A stretch of DNA of 64,000 bases from Actinobacteria bacterium OV450 (GCA_001298555.1 LJCW01000220.1:62001-126000); one strand, 5' to 3'. Shown: positions 1 through 8,842, numbered from the stretch's first letter. A program made the numbers and translations. Notes: generated from the sequence alone by a model not told the origin.

Positions 1-929
1 CTTCGATCGGTCTCCTCTTCGATGCCGCCTACTCCAGTTTCCCGCCGGACCTGTTCGGAAGGGGACCCCGGCTGGAGGAGGCCCTGGGAAAGCTCAACGC
101 CTCGTTCAGCACGGCCTTGCTCATCGGCCCCTCCCTCGCCGGATTCCTCGTTGCCGCGCTCGGCGCCCCCGGCGCGATGGTCAGCGACGGCGCGTCCTAT
201 GCCATCAGCTTCCTCTTCCTGCTGCGCATCGCCGTGTCACGGCCGAGGGTGGAGCGCCCCCGCGACACCGGAACGGCGCGTGCCGGGTTCTTCGCCTCGC
301 AGGGCGCGGGCCTGAAATTCGTCTTCGCGCACCGCGAGTTCCGCTCCATCGCCTTGGCCAACGGAGTCGACTCGTTCTTCCTCGCCGGGTGGAACGCCCT
401 GTGGCTCCTCTACGTGGTGCGCCACCTGCACTGGACCGCGCAGGCCGCCGGCCTCGTGCTCGGAATCGGCGCCGTGGGCGGCGTCGAGGGCGCTCTGGTC
501 GCGCAGCGGGCGACGCGGCGCTTCGGCATGACGCGCGTGCTGGTCGTCAGCTCGTTCGCCACCGCGCCGTGCGAGGCGGTCACGTTGGCGGTGCACCCCG
601 GCCCGGCCGGGCAAGCGGCCGTTCTGGCGTCATTCGTCGTGGTCATGTTCTTCGTCTTCCTCTATACGACGGCGGCCCGTTCGTTCCGTCAGACGGCGTG
701 TCCGAGCGACATGCTGGGGCGCGTGATGATGGCCGGCCGGTGGCTCTCGTGGGGAGGCCGGCCGCTGGGGGCCTTCGCGGGCGGGGTGGCCGGGTCGACC
801 GTCGGTGTGCGGCCGGCGCTGCTCCTGGCGGTCCTCGGACTGCTGCTGCCCCCCGTGATCCTCATGACCGGTCTTCCCCGGCACGGCCCGGACCGGCGTG
901 CGCACGCCCTTGAAGAGACCTCAGCCTGA
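1..929 (+). CDS. MFS transporter, C-terminal part (5' end outside window)
   Basis: The reading frame is open from base 3, so the gene begins upstream and only about 309 C-terminal residues are present. The visible part holds roughly six to seven hydrophobic segments separated by short basic loops, which fits the second half of a 12-TM major facilitator. The sequence is typical of actinobacterial drug or metabolite exporters of the macrolide-efflux-like type. It ends 22 bases before the P450 start and points the same way, so it probably belongs to the same operon and may export that operon's product. Substrate cannot be read from the sequence. Confidence 0.8.
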   Translation, partial: SIGLLFDAAYSSFPPDLFGRGPRLEEALGKLNASFSTALLIGPSLAGFLVAALGAPGAMVSDGASYAISFLFLLRIAVSRPRVERPRDTGTARAGFFASQGAGLKFVFAHREFRSIALANGVDSFFLAGWNALWLLYVVRHLHWTAQAAGLVLGIGAVGGVEGALVAQRATRRFGMTRVLVVSSFATAPCEAVTLAVHPGPAGQAAVLASFVVVMFFVFLYTTAARSFRQTACPSDMLGRVMMAGRWLSWGGRPLGAFAGGVAGSTVGVRPALLLAVLGLLLPPVILMTGLPRHGPDRRAHALEETSA

Positions 930-951
930 GCCCCCTGACCGAAAGGCCGGC

Positions 952-2184
952 ATGCCTCTCGACGACGACACCGCCTTCTGCGCCGATCGGATCCTGCACT
1001 CCCCGCAGTTCGTCCACGATCCGGAAGCGCTGTTCGCCCCGCTGCGCGACCGGCACCCCGTGTGTCCGGTGCACACGCGCAGCGGCACACCGGTCTGGCT
1101 GATCAGCCGCGACGAAGCCGTGCGCGCGCTGCTCGGCGACGACCGCCTGGTCATGACCGGCGCCTACGCCGCCGGTGCTTCCGGCACCGGGAACGCCCTG
1201 GACCGCAATCTGCTGGATCTCGACGGCGCCGAGCACGCCGCGGTCCGCAGGCCGGCGGCCGGAGCCCTCTCGGCACGTGCGGTGGAGCGGCACCGCGCGG
1301 CGATCCGGCGCATCATCGCGTCGCACGCCGCGCAACTGCCCGTCGCAGCACCCACGGAACTCATCAGCGCGTTCATCAGGCCCTCGATGCTCGCCTCGAC
1401 CTGCACCGTCCTCGGCATACCCGAGGCCGACCGGCCCGACATCGAACGGTGGGTCCGCGCCCTGCTCTCCCCGCAGTCGGCCGCCATGGACGGGGAAACG
1501 GCCCTGGCGGCCCTCGAACCGTACCTGCGTCGCCTCGTCCGGCAGAAGGTCACCGTGCCCGGGGACGACGTCATCTCCGACGTCCTCACCGCCGCCCGCG
1601 GCAGTGGCATCACGGAGAGCGACATCGTGTCGCTCTGCGGCATGCTGGTCATCGCCGGATTCGAGAACACCGGCCGCACCATCGCCAACGCCGTCCACCG
1701 GCTCGTCACGCATCGAGGCGAGTTCGCCCGCTACGCGCGGGCGGAGCCCGCGGAGCGCCAGGCGCTCCTGGAGGACCTGATCCGCCTGTCGCTGCCGGAA
1801 CCGCTGTCCTCCGTCCGCGTGGTGGCGCACCCCGTGAAGATCGAGGGCCGCGTCCTGGACAGGGGAGACAGGGTGATGTTCGCCTTCGGGGCGGCCAACC
1901 GCGATGACCGCAGGTACCCCGACCCCGAGGCCCTGGAACCCCGCCCCAACGCCCATGACCACCTCTCCTTCGGCAAGGGACCCCATTTCTGCCCGGGTGC
2001 CGCGCTGGCCCGCCTTCAGATCGGCGTCGCGCTCGACGCCCTGACGGAGCGGTTCGACGACATCCTCCGGGCGGACGGCGCCGGGCCGCCCCGGTGGACC
2101 GGCACCTACCGCCACCGTGAACTGTCCCGGCTCGACGTCGTTCTCGTCCCCTCCCCGGAAGGCGGTACAGGCCGTGTCTCGTGA
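952..2184 (+). CDS. cytochrome P450 with an Asp in the ExxR position
   Basis: A 410-residue class I-type bacterial P450, probably a hydroxylase in the pathway encoded by this operon. The heme loop reads FGKGPHFCPG with the axial Cys near residue 347, and the I-helix has IAGFENTGRT. In the K-helix the sequence is EDLIR (residues 274-278). Aligned on its Arg, the usual Glu of ExxR is Asp275, which is rare because the Glu-Arg-Arg triad is nearly invariant. ATG 952 is preferred because GAAAGG lies 6 bases upstream; a GTG at 898 would overlap the MFS gene. No ferredoxin or reductase is encoded nearby. It overlaps the methyltransferase start by 11 bases. Confidence 0.9.
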   Translation: MPLDDDTAFCADRILHSPQFVHDPEALFAPLRDRHPVCPVHTRSGTPVWLISRDEAVRALLGDDRLVMTGAYAAGASGTGNALDRNLLDLDGAEHAAVRRPAAGALSARAVERHRAAIRRIIASHAAQLPVAAPTELISAFIRPSMLASTCTVLGIPEADRPDIERWVRALLSPQSAAMDGETALAALEPYLRRLVRQKVTVPGDDVISDVLTAARGSGITESDIVSLCGMLVIAGFENTGRTIANAVHRLVTHRGEFARYARAEPAERQALLEDLIRLSLPEPLSSVRVVAHPVKIEGRVLDRGDRVMFAFGAANRDDRRYPDPEALEPRPNAHDHLSFGKGPHFCPGAALARLQIGVALDALTERFDDILRADGAGPPRWTGTYRHRELSRLDVVLVPSPEGGTGRVS

Positions 2185-2935
2185 CGACGTCTCACCTCCG
2201 GCGCCCGAGAGCGACGACGCTTTCGGCGCCCTCCTGTTGCGCTGCTGGCGGGCGAACGGTGCTCCGGGCAGCGCCGCCGAGATCGTGGAGCGGGAGGACG
2301 GCTTCATCGGCTGGTCCGACCCCTCCCGCTACTTCGCCCCCTACGCCGACTGGGACCTTCCCGAACGCCTGCTGGCGGACTGGTCCCGGGGCAGGGTCCT
2401 GGACATCGGCTGCGGTGCGGGACGCCATCTCCTGGAACTCGCCGGGCGCGGCCTGGAGACCACCGGCATCGACGCGTCCGCCACCGTGACCGGCATAGCC
2501 CGCGCGCGCGGGGCGAACGTCCAGTGCGCGGACGTCTTCGACTTCGTGAACGGCGCCGGGGCCGGCACCTTCGACACCTTCCTCCTCGGCGGCGGCAACC
2601 TCGGCATCCTCGGCTCCCGCGAACGCGGCCGGACCCTGCTGCGCGACCTCCGGCGCATCTCACGCCCCGGCGCACGGCTGCTGGGCGTCACCAGTGATCC
2701 CCTGGCGACCACCAACCCGGTGCACCTCGACTACGCGCGCCTCAACGTGGCATCCGGACGCATGGCGGGCCAGGACCGCATCCGGGTGCGCTACCACAAG
2801 ATGGCCAGCCCCTGGTTCGACTACCTCTCGCTCGCCCCCGCCGAATTGGACGAGTTCACCGCGGGGACGGGCTGGAAGCTCAGCCGCGTCGGCGAGGGCG
2901 ACGGCGGCTACGCCGCCGAGCTGACGCTCGCCTGA
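2174..2935 (+). CDS. class I SAM-dependent methyltransferase
   Basis: A 253-residue protein with the Rossmann-type SAM-binding motif I VLDIGCGAGRHLLEL near residue 75, followed by an acidic residue at the end of strand 2 (TTGIDAS). The N-terminal about 60 residues form a helical cap. GTG 2174 is chosen because GGAAGG lies about 10 bases upstream, and this start overlaps the P450 stop by 11 bases, indicating translational coupling. It probably methylates the P450 product or its precursor, but O-, N- or C-specificity cannot be told. Family assignment is firm and substrate is unknown. Confidence 0.85.
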   Translation: MSRDDVSPPAPESDDAFGALLLRCWRANGAPGSAAEIVEREDGFIGWSDPSRYFAPYADWDLPERLLADWSRGRVLDIGCGAGRHLLELAGRGLETTGIDASATVTGIARARGANVQCADVFDFVNGAGAGTFDTFLLGGGNLGILGSRERGRTLLRDLRRISRPGARLLGVTSDPLATTNPVHLDYARLNVASGRMAGQDRIRVRYHKMASPWFDYLSLAPAELDEFTAGTGWKLSRVGEGDGGYAAELTLA

Positions 2936-2984
2936 GCCGATGCCCGCGCACCGCCCTTCCCCGGACGGCGTGACAAGGAGACCC

Positions 2985-3632
2985 ATGACACCCCGGGAAC
3001 CCGGTCCCCCGCTCGTCGTCCCCCATATGACGGCCTGGGACCACGAGCAGGCTCCTCAGCTCGAACTGCGGTGGCGGCGCGGGCGGCTCTGCCTGGCCGA
3101 CGAGACCCCGGCCGACCGTGACGACCGCGGCATCCTGTGGGCCCGGCACACCGATGCCCAAGGCGTCGGCCGCCCGGTCTTCGGCCGGGTCCACGGCGGC
3201 CGCCAGCGCCGGGCGATGGCGGCCCTGGACTGCCAGGTGTGCGGCCGGGGCGCCCGGCCCGAGGCGGACGGCCGCTGGACCTGGCTCGTCGACCTGGCCG
3301 AGGCGGCCGACATCGGCCGCTACCGTGCGCCCTCCACCACCACGAGCTATCCCCCCATCTGCCGGCCCTGCCTCGAACTCGCCACGGACAGGTGCCCGGC
3401 CCTGCGGAACGGGTTCGCCGTCCTGAAGGTGCGAAGGACCAGCCCCTACGGGGTCCGGGGCATACCTTTCGCCCGCACCTGGCGGGGCGTGCGCCCGCTC
3501 GGCGGCACCACTCACCACATCTCCTACGACGATCCGCGCATCAAGGGGCTCCTGGCCACCCAGACCGTCGTCCGCCTCGAAGGCGTCACCCTCGTCGGCT
3601 GGACCTCCGTCGACAGGGGTGCGGACCGGTGA
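2985..3632 (+). CDS. hypothetical protein with two CxxC pairs
   Basis: A 215-residue soluble protein I do not recognise. Two CxxC pairs, CQVC near residue 80 and CRPC near residue 125, suggest a small zinc- or iron-binding knuckle between an N-terminal about 75-residue domain and a C-terminal beta-rich domain. ATG 2985 is chosen over upstream starts because AAGGAG lies 5 bases before it. The last bases form a GTGA overlap with the next gene, so the two are co-translated. Its location between a methyltransferase and an HTTM protein implies a role in the same pathway. It could be structural, regulatory or a metal-binding maturation factor. Confidence 0.6.
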   Translation: MTPREPGPPLVVPHMTAWDHEQAPQLELRWRRGRLCLADETPADRDDRGILWARHTDAQGVGRPVFGRVHGGRQRRAMAALDCQVCGRGARPEADGRWTWLVDLAEAADIGRYRAPSTTTSYPPICRPCLELATDRCPALRNGFAVLKVRRTSPYGVRGIPFARTWRGVRPLGGTTHHISYDDPRIKGLLATQTVVRLEGVTLVGWTSVDRGADR

Positions 3633-3991
3633 GGGACTGGACGGGGCTCCTGGAGCTTCTCGCCACCGCCGCCCTCGTCGTCCGCATGACCGTCGTGGGA
3701 TTCGTACGGCGCCCCGGCGGAATATTCAGCTGGCCGATGTTCAGCCACGGCTGTTCCATCGTCGTGGACCTGACGGGAACGAAGGACGGGGTGGCCGAAC
3801 AGATCAACGTCTTCGACCTCTTCCCCACCGGGGACAGCCTCGCGCTCACGACCACCGAACTGCAATCGCTCTGCGACTACCTGATGGGCAGGTACGACAG
3901 CGTCGACGGACAGGGACACATGTGGTACGCGGACGGAGAGACGACGATCGAGGTGGTGGCCGGACGTGTGGTTCTTCCACTCCCTGACTGA
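3629..3991 (+). CDS. small protein with WPMFS motif, partner of HTTM protein
   Basis: A 120-residue protein with one N-terminal hydrophobic segment (residues 5-22) and then the motif FSWPMFSHG, followed by a soluble domain. GTG 3629 overlaps the preceding stop as GTGA, and its own 3' end overlaps the HTTM gene by 26 bases, so all three are tightly coupled. In my recollection, small proteins with a W-P-M-F element often occur beside HTTM-domain proteins, which suggests they form a membrane complex; that is an inference. No enzymatic motif is visible. Confidence 0.6.
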   Translation: MRDWTGLLELLATAALVVRMTVVGFVRRPGGIFSWPMFSHGCSIVVDLTGTKDGVAEQINVFDLFPTGDSLALTTTELQSLCDYLMGRYDSVDGQGHMWYADGETTIEVVAGRVVLPLPD

Positions 3992-4814
3992 CCTCTTCCA
4001 CAACCCTACGCAAGAGGCGCACCTCCAGCTCTTCCGGATCGCCCTCGGCGTCGCGTGCGTGATGAAGTTCCTGGGCGAACTCGTCCAGGGCATGTGGAAC
4101 TTCCTCGCCGTCGGTACGTACTCGCGCCACGAGTTGGGTCAGCGCCGCGGCCCGGATGCCGTGGCGCTCATCGCGGCACTGCACCACCCCGTCACGGTCC
4201 TGCGTCTGACGGCGGCGCTGGCACTGACGCTCGGACCGTGGCCGCACGCAGCGGCCGCCGCGGTCACGCTCGGGCTCGCCTTCGAACTGACGTACCTCTA
4301 CCGCTTCAACACCGTCTACCTCATGCTGTGCGCGGCGTGCCTGATGTTCGCCGGCGCTCCCGGCCGGGGGCTGAGCGTGACGTACGCACAGTCGTCCGCG
4401 AACACGTTCGCACAGTTCCTGATCGTGCTGATCACCAGCCAGATGTACGTCAACAGTGCGTGGATCAAGGCGCGTTCCCCGCACTTCCGCTCCGGACTGC
4501 GGGTGGCCCAGTGGATCGAGGCGGGGGCGGCCGTCCGCCCGCTGCTCCCCCGCCGCGAGTACTTCTACCCTGCGCCCCTCGTCCGCCTCCTGGGCAGCGG
4601 GTCCCCCCGCGCGCTGCGGATCGGCCGGCCCCTGGCGGTGCTGGTCATAGCGATCGAGGCCCTCCTGCCGCTGGGGCTGCTCGTCCCGGAGACGCGCCCC
4701 TGGGCCGTCGTGGTCGGGATCTGCATGCACCTGTGCTTCTGGGGGCTCCTCCCCCTCATGCTCGCGGGCTTCTCCCTGGCCACGACGGCCAGCTACCTCC
4801 TCTTCGCCGGTTGA
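3966..4814 (+). CDS. HTTM-domain integral membrane protein (vitamin K carboxylase-like fold)
   Basis: A 282-residue polytopic protein with about six to seven hydrophobic segments and an N-terminal amphipathic stretch (HLQLFRIALGVACVMKF), typical of the HTTM (horizontally transferred transmembrane) domain related to gamma-glutamyl carboxylase. A loop has YRFNTVYLM, and further on there is NSAWIKARS, matching the family layout. The GTG start overlaps the preceding gene by 26 bases. Bacterial HTTM proteins are usually of unknown function and often sit in oxidative or natural-product operons. Here it closes a P450/methyltransferase operon. A dyad covers its stop codon. Confidence 0.75.
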   Translation: MWFFHSLTDLFHNPTQEAHLQLFRIALGVACVMKFLGELVQGMWNFLAVGTYSRHELGQRRGPDAVALIAALHHPVTVLRLTAALALTLGPWPHAAAAAVTLGLAFELTYLYRFNTVYLMLCAACLMFAGAPGRGLSVTYAQSSANTFAQFLIVLITSQMYVNSAWIKARSPHFRSGLRVAQWIEAGAAVRPLLPRREYFYPAPLVRLLGSGSPRALRIGRPLAVLVIAIEALLPLGLLVPETRPWAVVVGICMHLCFWGLLPLMLAGFSLATTASYLLFAG

Positions 4815-4822
4815 CCGGCGAG
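4807..4822 (+). terminator. short hairpin over the HTTM stop codon
   Basis: CGCCGG and CCGGCG pair around the loop TTGA, which contains the TGA stop codon. The 6-bp GC stem without a T-run is the kind of hairpin that ends operons in Streptomyces. It is short, so the call is tentative. Confidence 0.35.
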
Positions 4823-4934
4823 CGCGCCCGGTCCGGCCCTGAGGGGGTGCGAGGGGGTGCCCGACCCGGGAAAACTGCTCGTGAATTGACAGTCGGGGCC
4901 CTCCGGTGTCCGGGCCGGTGAAGGATGGGCCGAC

Positions 4935-5645
4935 ATGGCAGGAGCCCGTGCAGGGATGCGCTCGTGTCCGCAGCCCGAGCGGCTCGGCGGACGGTGGCTC
5001 AGGGCTGCCGTGTTCACCGCGCTCAGCACCGCACTGGCGGCCGCGGGCCATCACCTGGCGGCCGGGGACCCCGTTGCCTGGGAGCGGGTGGCGGGCGGGG
5101 CGGCGTGCGCGTTCGCGCTGTCGTGGCCCCTGACGCGCAGGCCCCCACCGTGGTGGCACGTGGTCACCGCCACGGGCGTCGGTCAACTCGCCCTGCACCG
5201 CGCCCTGTCCGTGGGGCGGCCGGTACATCACGGGCACGGCGGAGCTCGCGGTGTGGTGCCGCACGCCGTGGGCGCCGCACACCACGGCGCGTGGGCCATG
5301 ACGGCGGCCCACTGCGCGGCCGTATGCGTCGTGGCCCTGCTCATGCACCGCGCGGACCAGGTGCTCAGCCGTCTGCCGGAGACGGTGGGCCGCTGGGCCC
5401 AGAAGGCCGTCGCGGCCGGGGCCGCGGCGTTCGGTGCCCGCTGCCGGCCACGGCCGGGGCCACGCCCTCGGATCGTGCCCGTAGCGCCCGGCGGCCCCGA
5501 GGTGCGACCGGCGGTGACGACGATGCTGTGTGACGCGGTGGTACGCCGGGGGCCTCCTGCCGGGCGGGCAGGAGACGTTCCCCTGATCCCGGCGGGCCGG
5601 CACCGGTGCGGTGCGGCCCGTCCGCGTACCGAGAGGTTTCCCACC
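4935..5645 (+). CDS. membrane protein module, open in frame into YcnI
   Basis: This is a frame of about 237 codons with an ATG preceded by GAAGGA. It encodes several hydrophobic segments, His-rich loops and a basic, Pro-rich tail ending near RRGPPAG. Proteins of this type (poorly characterised, about 200 residues) commonly precede YcnI in Streptomyces copper loci, where they normally end with a stop after a similar tail. Here no stop exists and the frame continues through about 25 linker residues into the YcnI signal peptide. Either this is a real fusion of 478 residues (4935-6371), a lost stop codon, or a sequencing indel. The module itself looks coding. Confidence 0.5.
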
Positions 5646-6371
5646 GTGAACACCACCACGCACGCACGCCCTGTCCGCCGCAGGCTGGGCCTTGGAGCAG
5701 CCGGCTCCCTGGTGATCCTGGGCCTGACGGCCGGGCCGGCCGCGGCCCACACCGAGGTCACCGCCTCCGATCCGCGAGCCCTCTCCGAGAACGTGACGCT
5801 TTCCTTCACCGCCGAGGCGGAGTCGGACACCGCGGGCATCTCCGAGCTGCGGGTCGTCCTCCCGAAGGGCATCACCCCGGACGCCGTGACGCTGAAGGAA
5901 GCCCCCGAGGAGTGGAAGCTGACGGCCACCCCGGACGGCTACACCGTCGGCGGCACTGCTCTGCCCAAGGGCACCGATGCCGAGTACAGCATCACGGTGC
6001 GTCAGCTGCCCGACGAGAAGTCGCTGGCGTTCAAGACACTGGAGACGTACGGCGACGGAAAGGTCGACCGGTGGATCGAAGTGCCCACCGGCGGGGAGAA
6101 GGCCGACAACCCGGCCGCCGTGCTCGAGTTGAAGGCGGCGGCCCCCGGGGCCAGGCAGGTCGCCGCCGGCGCGGCACCGACGCCGGGCACCGTCCCGTCC
6201 GGGCCGCCGTCGACGGCGGCTCCCGCCGCCTCCGCCGCCGCGCACACCGAGGCGGCCGACGCGAAGGGGACGGGCGGCAACACCGCAGCCGTCCTCGGGG
6301 CGGTCGCGGCCGTCGCACTGCTCGCCGCCGGTGCCGTCTGGTGGCTGCGCCGCAGCCGCAGCCGGGCCTGA
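5646..6371 (+). CDS. ycnI: YcnI-family copper-associated membrane-anchored protein
   Basis: A 241-residue protein starting at a GTG with GAGAGG upstream. A basic N-terminus and hydrophobic segment end in AAAHTEVTASDP, so cleavage would leave an N-terminal His; YcnI (DUF1775) domains bind Cu(II) through the mature N-terminal His. The beta-sandwich domain covers about residues 35-165, followed by an Ala/Pro/Thr-rich linker and a C-terminal TM helix with RRSRSRA. It faces a CopC-CopD gene in convergent orientation, consistent with copper handling at the cell surface. The frame is open upstream, so translation as part of a longer protein cannot be excluded. Confidence 0.8.
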   Translation: MNTTTHARPVRRRLGLGAAGSLVILGLTAGPAAAHTEVTASDPRALSENVTLSFTAEAESDTAGISELRVVLPKGITPDAVTLKEAPEEWKLTATPDGYTVGGTALPKGTDAEYSITVRQLPDEKSLAFKTLETYGDGKVDRWIEVPTGGEKADNPAAVLELKAAAPGARQVAAGAAPTPGTVPSGPPSTAAPAASAAAHTEAADAKGTGGNTAAVLGAVAAVALLAAGAVWWLRRSRSRA

Positions 6372-6473
6372 CCCAACGGCCGGCGCCGCCGGGCCGGGGC
6401 CGGGAGCGGGGGGCCGGGAGCGGAGTCGGGGTCGGGATCGGGGTCGGGGCGCGGTACGCGGTACGCGGCCCGT

Positions 6474-6506
6474 ACCGTGCCCCGGCCCCGGCCGTTCCGG
6501 CACGGT
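6474..6506. terminator. bidirectional hairpin between convergent copper genes
   Basis: ACCGTGCC (6474-6481) pairs with GGCACGGT (6499-6506) around a GC-rich 17-base loop, in the gap between the converging ycnI and copC-copD genes. It can serve both strands. There is no T-run. Confidence 0.4.
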
Positions 6507-6539
6507 GCGCGGCGCGGGGTGGGCCGGGTACCGGGGCGC

Positions 6540-8489
6540 CTACGACGGCGACGTGATGCGGACGGTTCCGCGCACCGTGACCTGGTCGATCTCACTGGTG
6601 CGGACCGTGATGTTCATGGTCCACTCCCCGGGCATGGGCAGCCGCAGGTCGTAGGCGGCCCAGTATCCCTTCCGGTTCTTGAGTCCGGCGTCGAGCGGGC
6701 CGACTCCCAGCTTCTCCTGGGTGAGGGTCAGGCGGAGTTCGGGAACGGTGGCGAGGCCGCCGTCCGCGGTGAACACCACGGCCTCGGCCGTGTTCTCCCC
6801 GACGCGTCCCGGCGCCAGGGTGATCTGCACGGTGCCCTGGTGGTTCGCCGTCCCCATGTCGAACGGGACGGTGACCACCTGCACCGGGGGCTCCTGCCCT
6901 GCAGCCGCCGCGGCGGTCGTGGCTGCCGCCCGGCTGGGCTGGGTTCCGGTGAGCACCGTGGTGACCGCCAGGACCGCCACGCCGAGCAGGGCTTCGACGA
7001 CCACCGTCCGACGCAGGCGTCGTCGCAGTGCGTCGGCCTCGGGGACCGGCCGGCCGGTGTCGCCGCCGTCGGTCCCCGCCACATCGGTCGTCTCGCTGCC
7101 GGACCGGCGTACGGGGTCCGCCGCCCCCGCAGCGGACGGCGCGCCCACCAGCTCGCGCACGGGGACGGGCACGGGCACGGGCACGGGCACGGGCACCGTA
7201 GGCGACTGCGCCGCTGCGGGCGTCTGCGCCACTGCGGGCGACTGCCGCACGAGGCCCGCGGTCCACCGACGGGAGAGGGACGCCACGCAGAGCACCAGGA
7301 CCACGGCGGCCACCTTCACCATGAGGGTCCTGCCGTACGGCGTGCCGGTCAGCGCCCCCCAGGAGCCGACCTGCCGCCAGGACTGGTACACCCCGGTGCC
7401 GCAGAGCACGGCGACGGCGGTGAAGGCCAGTGCCGAGAACCGGCCCGTCGCGGACGCGGGGATCGCGGGGCTGCCGTCGCCCCGGCTCCGCAGGAGCGGC
7501 ACCAGCGTGATCAGCCCGCCCAGCCAGACCCCCATGGCCAGCATGTGCAGCACGGCGGCGGGAACGGCGAGGGGCACCTGGATCCCGGCGGAGGCGTGCT
7601 CCGCAGCGGCCCAGGTGAGCGCCAGCCCGAGGGCGAGTGCCGCCCCGGCCCAGCGGGCGCGCGATCCGAGGCCCTGCGGCTCGCCGTCGTCGTCCCGGCC
7701 GCGAAACCGTACGGCCGACCGCTTGACGGCCACCGCGGCCGCGCCCAGCAGCACCAGCCGGACGATCAGCGCTCCCCCGGGCCGCCCGGTGGCCGTCCGG
7801 CCCAGCGCCGCCAGGTCGAACGCCGACGTGAGCCGGCCGGCCGTCTCGTACGGGCCGCGCAGCAGCAGGAGCGCGACGGTGGCCACCACCAGCATCACCC
7901 ACCCGGCGGCCAGCTGCCGGCGCACCGGACGAAGCGCGCCCGCGGCGGGCCAGCACACGACGACGAACGCGGCGACGCCGACGAGGAGAGCGAGCCCGCC
8001 GTACGCGACGTAGCGGAACAGGCCGTACAGACGGCCGACCGCCGTGTTGTCCGGCGAGCCGGCCGGGACGACGGCGGCGGTCCCGGACGGCTTGCCGACG
8101 GAGAAGACGAACGCGCCGGAGATCGGGTGTCCGTCGGCGGACACGACCCGCCAGGCCACCGTGTAGGTGCCCTCGGGCAGTCCGCCGGTCAGCTCCACCC
8201 GGCCGGTGTTCCCCTTGCCGTCCACGTGCCGGGCCGGGCGGGGGTTGACGCGCTCGTTGGCCGGCGACAGCACTCTCAGCGAGTCGTCCGAGAAGCCGAC
8301 CGACTCGGTGAAGGTCAGCGTGACCTGCTGCGGTGCCGTCGTGAGGACGGCGCCGTCGGCCGGGTCCGAGCCGCTGAGGCCGGCATGGGCGGAGGCCGAC
8401 CCGGCCGCGCCGACGATCAGGGCGAATACGGCGGCGAGCAGGGCCACCACGGTCAGCGGGGTGCCGGTGCGAGACGATCCCGGGCGCAT
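6540..8489 (-). CDS. CopC-CopD fusion copper transport/resistance protein (YcnJ-like)
   Basis: A 649-residue protein. Residues 1-33 form a signal peptide; the mature protein starts HAGLSGSDPADG, giving the N-terminal His ligand of CopC. The CopC domain runs to about residue 130 with a second candidate ligand in SADGHPISG. Residues about 150-420 are the CopD-like membrane domain with about eight TM helices and conserved His in the bundle. A variable linker with a Val-Pro run follows, then one TM helix and a C-terminal beta domain resembling FixH/YtkA. Together with YcnI this suggests periplasm-facing copper acquisition or sequestration. The upstream side is shared with a divergent peptidase. 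Confidence 0.88.
   Translation of the reverse strand: MRPGSSRTGTPLTVVALLAAVFALIVGAAGSASAHAGLSGSDPADGAVLTTAPQQVTLTFTESVGFSDDSLRVLSPANERVNPRPARHVDGKGNTGRVELTGGLPEGTYTVAWRVVSADGHPISGAFVFSVGKPSGTAAVVPAGSPDNTAVGRLYGLFRYVAYGGLALLVGVAAFVVVCWPAAGALRPVRRQLAAGWVMLVVATVALLLLRGPYETAGRLTSAFDLAALGRTATGRPGGALIVRLVLLGAAAVAVKRSAVRFRGRDDDGEPQGLGSRARWAGAALALGLALTWAAAEHASAGIQVPLAVPAAVLHMLAMGVWLGGLITLVPLLRSRGDGSPAIPASATGRFSALAFTAVAVLCGTGVYQSWRQVGSWGALTGTPYGRTLMVKVAAVVLVLCVASLSRRWTAGLVRQSPAVAQTPAAAQSPTVPVPVPVPVPVPVRELVGAPSAAGAADPVRRSGSETTDVAGTDGGDTGRPVPEADALRRRLRRTVVVEALLGVAVLAVTTVLTGTQPSRAAATTAAAAAGQEPPVQVVTVPFDMGTANHQGTVQITLAPGRVGENTAEAVVFTADGGLATVPELRLTLTQEKLGVGPLDAGLKNRKGYWAAYDLRLPMPGEWTMNITVRTSEIDQVTVRGTVRITSPS
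7161..7196. repeat. hexanucleotide tandem repeat in copC-copD
   Basis: Six units of GGG(G/C)AC run in tandem, read on the minus strand as Val-Pro codons. They lie in the linker between the CopD membrane domain and the last TM helix. Length variation between strains would change only the linker. Confidence 0.8.
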
Positions 8490-8842
8490 GGGCAGGCAGC
8501 CTCCAAGGCGGCGACGGTGACGGCGCCACCGCCCGGGACTCGGTCATGCGGGGGACAGCAGCGGAACGGCGTGGCTCTCCGGAACGACAGCCGTGGCCCG
8601 GCGGGCCACGACGCATGCCGGGATGGGGACGATAGTGCCGCCGGCCGCGCCGGGGAGATTGTTGAGCAACTTCCGCTAAAGCACGGTGAACCCCTTGCGC
8701 GTCCGGGACGGTCCCGTGCGGCTCCCGCGCCTGGCTAGGGCGCGCCGCCGGACGGCGGTTTCGTGGAGGCAGAGGCGTGTGTACCGGTGCGGTGGGGTCG
8801 ACCGCCGGACCGAGCCCTCGCCATGACGGAGGAGGGCGGAAC
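8490..8842. promoter_or_regulatory. divergent upstream region between copC-copD and S33 peptidase
   Basis: This 353-base gap should hold promoters for both flanking genes. I see a small dyad GTTG-AG-CAAC near 8660 and a 5-bp hairpin (8745-8758) followed by TT. No convincing promoter or copper-regulator box can be named by eye. Confidence 0.4.

Noticed and set aside
3846..6503. Very long open frame on the minus strand (885 codons) opposite the HTTM and YcnI genes
   Set aside because: Its composition is Arg/Gly/Pro/Ala rich, typical of shadow frames in high-GC DNA, and it covers recognised genes on the other strand.
6477..8738. Long plus-strand frame opposite copC-copD
   Set aside because: The minus-strand protein has clear CopC-CopD motifs; the plus frame is low-complexity and lacks any domain.
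8830..8842. Earlier start of the S33 peptidase at 8777
   Set aside because: ATG 8843 has GGAGGG at the right spacing and gives a normal signal peptide; the extra 22 residues contain no useful features.
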